DNA of 64,000 nt from the NCBI GenBank assembly GCA_964495375.1, contig CAZBWM010000014.1, positions 39,990 through 103,989 on the forward strand. The letters are read 5' to 3'. The notes under the pieces are model-generated. The model had not been told where the DNA came from and ran no database searches. It worked only from the letters and a program-made list of their open reading frames with translations. Source of the DNA: JAIESQ01 sp964495375 (GTDB lineage Bacteria > Planctomycetota > Planctomycetia > Pirellulales > JAEUIK01). Of this stretch, positions 63,333-64,000 are shown piece after piece (the stretch's first letter is position 1; each line of letters starts with the position of its first letter). The position numbers and the translations under genes are program-made.

Positions 63333-63704
63333 CGCCGCGGAGCGGCGGCGGCGCTTAGCCGTGGGCGCCAGCCCACGGAAGCGTTTCGGGTTCGATTGAA
63401 GCCGCGTAGCGGCGACGCCGAAATCGCCTTAGATTCGTTGTCATGCCGCCGCGCCGATGTCGCCGCTGCGCGGCTTAGTTGTTGTTTGGCGTCGATTGTC
63501 CGTGGGTTAACACCCACGGCTAAGCGCCGCGGCCACTACGTGGCCAATGACAATCGATGATTCGCGTCAACCAGGAGCAATGGCGAAGACACTTTCCACC
63601 GAGTTGCCGATGCAGTCGCGGGTCTGCCCACCGTGGCCTAGCTAGCTAAGATGTGTTGAGACCAATGGGCAGAGCCCCTGGCACACGGAATTCAAAGTGA
63701 CCCA
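63333..63704. repeat. Composite palindromic repeat, copy B (minus orientation)
   Basis: Read on the minus strand, it begins GGGCTCTGCCCATTGGTCTC, passes through TTAGCTAGCTAG, TTGCTCCTGGTTGA, AGCCGTGGGTGTTAACCCACGG and AAGCCGCGCAGCGGCGAC, and ends in GCTAAGCGCCGCCGCCGCT. All modules occur in the same order as in copy A at 24066-24430. The outer arm includes TTCAAAGTGACCC at 63690-63704. Confidence 0.85.
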
Positions 63705-63717
63705 TTATTGATCGGTG

Positions 63718-63972
63718 TCAGGTCCCAGGATTGGCATCCTGTTCGCCGGCGAACACTTGCACGGCGGCTTGGTCGAGCGTCATGCGCCCCAGGTCACGCT
63801 TCGTTTTGGCGGGCTCACCCTGCTGGTTCCAGGTGATCTCTTGCGCCACGACGGCGCCGTCGTTTTTCTCGGCCGACAGAGAATCGATCCCCGTCCCCGG
63901 GACGGGGATCAATTCTCGGATGTCGCCGAAGAGGACTTCTTTCGTGGGCGGCCACGCGGTCGCAACGTGTGC
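63718..63972 (-). pseudogene. Gene fragment at the window edge
   Basis: Minus-strand frame of about 84 residues between a stop at 63973 and the stop at 63718: 'VLFGDIRELIPVPGTGIDSLSAEKNDGAVVAQEITWNQQGEPAKTKRDLGRMTLDQAAVQVFAGEQDANPG'. Composition is protein-like, but no ATG or binding site is visible near its 5' end. A neighbouring frame upstream (63914-64000) also reads as protein. It may be a frameshifted or truncated gene, or the 3' end of one starting outside the window. A shorter start is the TTG at 63912. No family recognised. Confidence 0.3.
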
Positions 63973-64000
63973 TCAAGCCCGAGCTGGCGCGTTACCTGCG

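Overview
This 64 kb window is high-GC chromosomal DNA that looks like a planctomycete, probably in or near Pirellulales. The assignment rests on family content: a PSD1/DUF1549/DUF1553 cytochrome protein next to a DUF1501 protein, a DUF1559 pilin-like secreted protein, several PEP-CTERM surface proteins, a Tat-exported Gfo/Idh/MocA oxidoreductase, redoxin/copper-monooxygenase fusions, a membrane-anchored Ser/Thr kinase, an ECF sigma factor, and intergenic gaps full of palindromic repeats. I saw no rRNA, tRNA, CRISPR array, phage or intact transposase. The window looks like a stable chromosome with a heavy load of small non-autonomous repeats.

Layout. 1-9.3 kb: tail of a redoxin gene, a PhoPQ-related secreted hydrolase (-), a small membrane protein, a cassette of two zinc-ribbon/dispanin proteins plus DUF2752, queE with a small membrane-anchored partner, and a surface group (His-rich protein, choice-of-anchor M protein, DUF1559). 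9.5-17.8 kb: oxidoreductase plus SDR, a LarA-like DUF2088 enzyme (-), a 1,197-residue AsmA-like protein and an MBL-fold hydrolase. 17.9-25.5 kb: three paralogous PEP-CTERM secreted proteins, all on the minus strand, each with its own sigma70-like promoter and intrinsic terminator, interspersed with ogt and purM. 26.6-33.7 kb: a TMTC-like membrane/TPR protein, an ATPase-GNAT fusion, a repeat island, a triple-CPCC protein and a DUF3291 protein. 34.4-42.8 kb: lysS, a LolC/LolD-type ABC exporter, an ilvE-like aminotransferase, an aldo/keto reductase and a PknB-like kinase, all on the plus strand. 42.9-48 kb: ECF sigma factor (-), HpcH/HpaI aldolase, uronate-isomerase-like enzyme (-) and a fourth PEP-CTERM protein. 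48.8-53 kb: an operon with overlapping stops and starts, holding a membrane glycosyltransferase/TPR protein, a type II thioesterase and an Sfp-type phosphopantetheinyl transferase. 53-60.2 kb (-): hypothetical, TPR-cyclophilin, DUF1501, PSD1. 60.4-64 kb: redoxin/monooxygenase fusion, a small anchored protein, a composite repeat and a gene fragment at the edge.

The most unusual signals are the PEP-CTERM trio with its regular transcription units, the carrier-protein enzymes attached to a glycosyltransferase with no NRPS/PKS in view, the zinc-ribbon/dispanin/DUF2752 cassette, and several distinct families of palindromic intergenic repeats. One of these is a roughly 360-bp composite element present in opposite orientations at 24 and 63 kb. 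Another is an 80-bp direct repeat bracketing a small gene. All functions below are read from sequence motifs; no database search was run.
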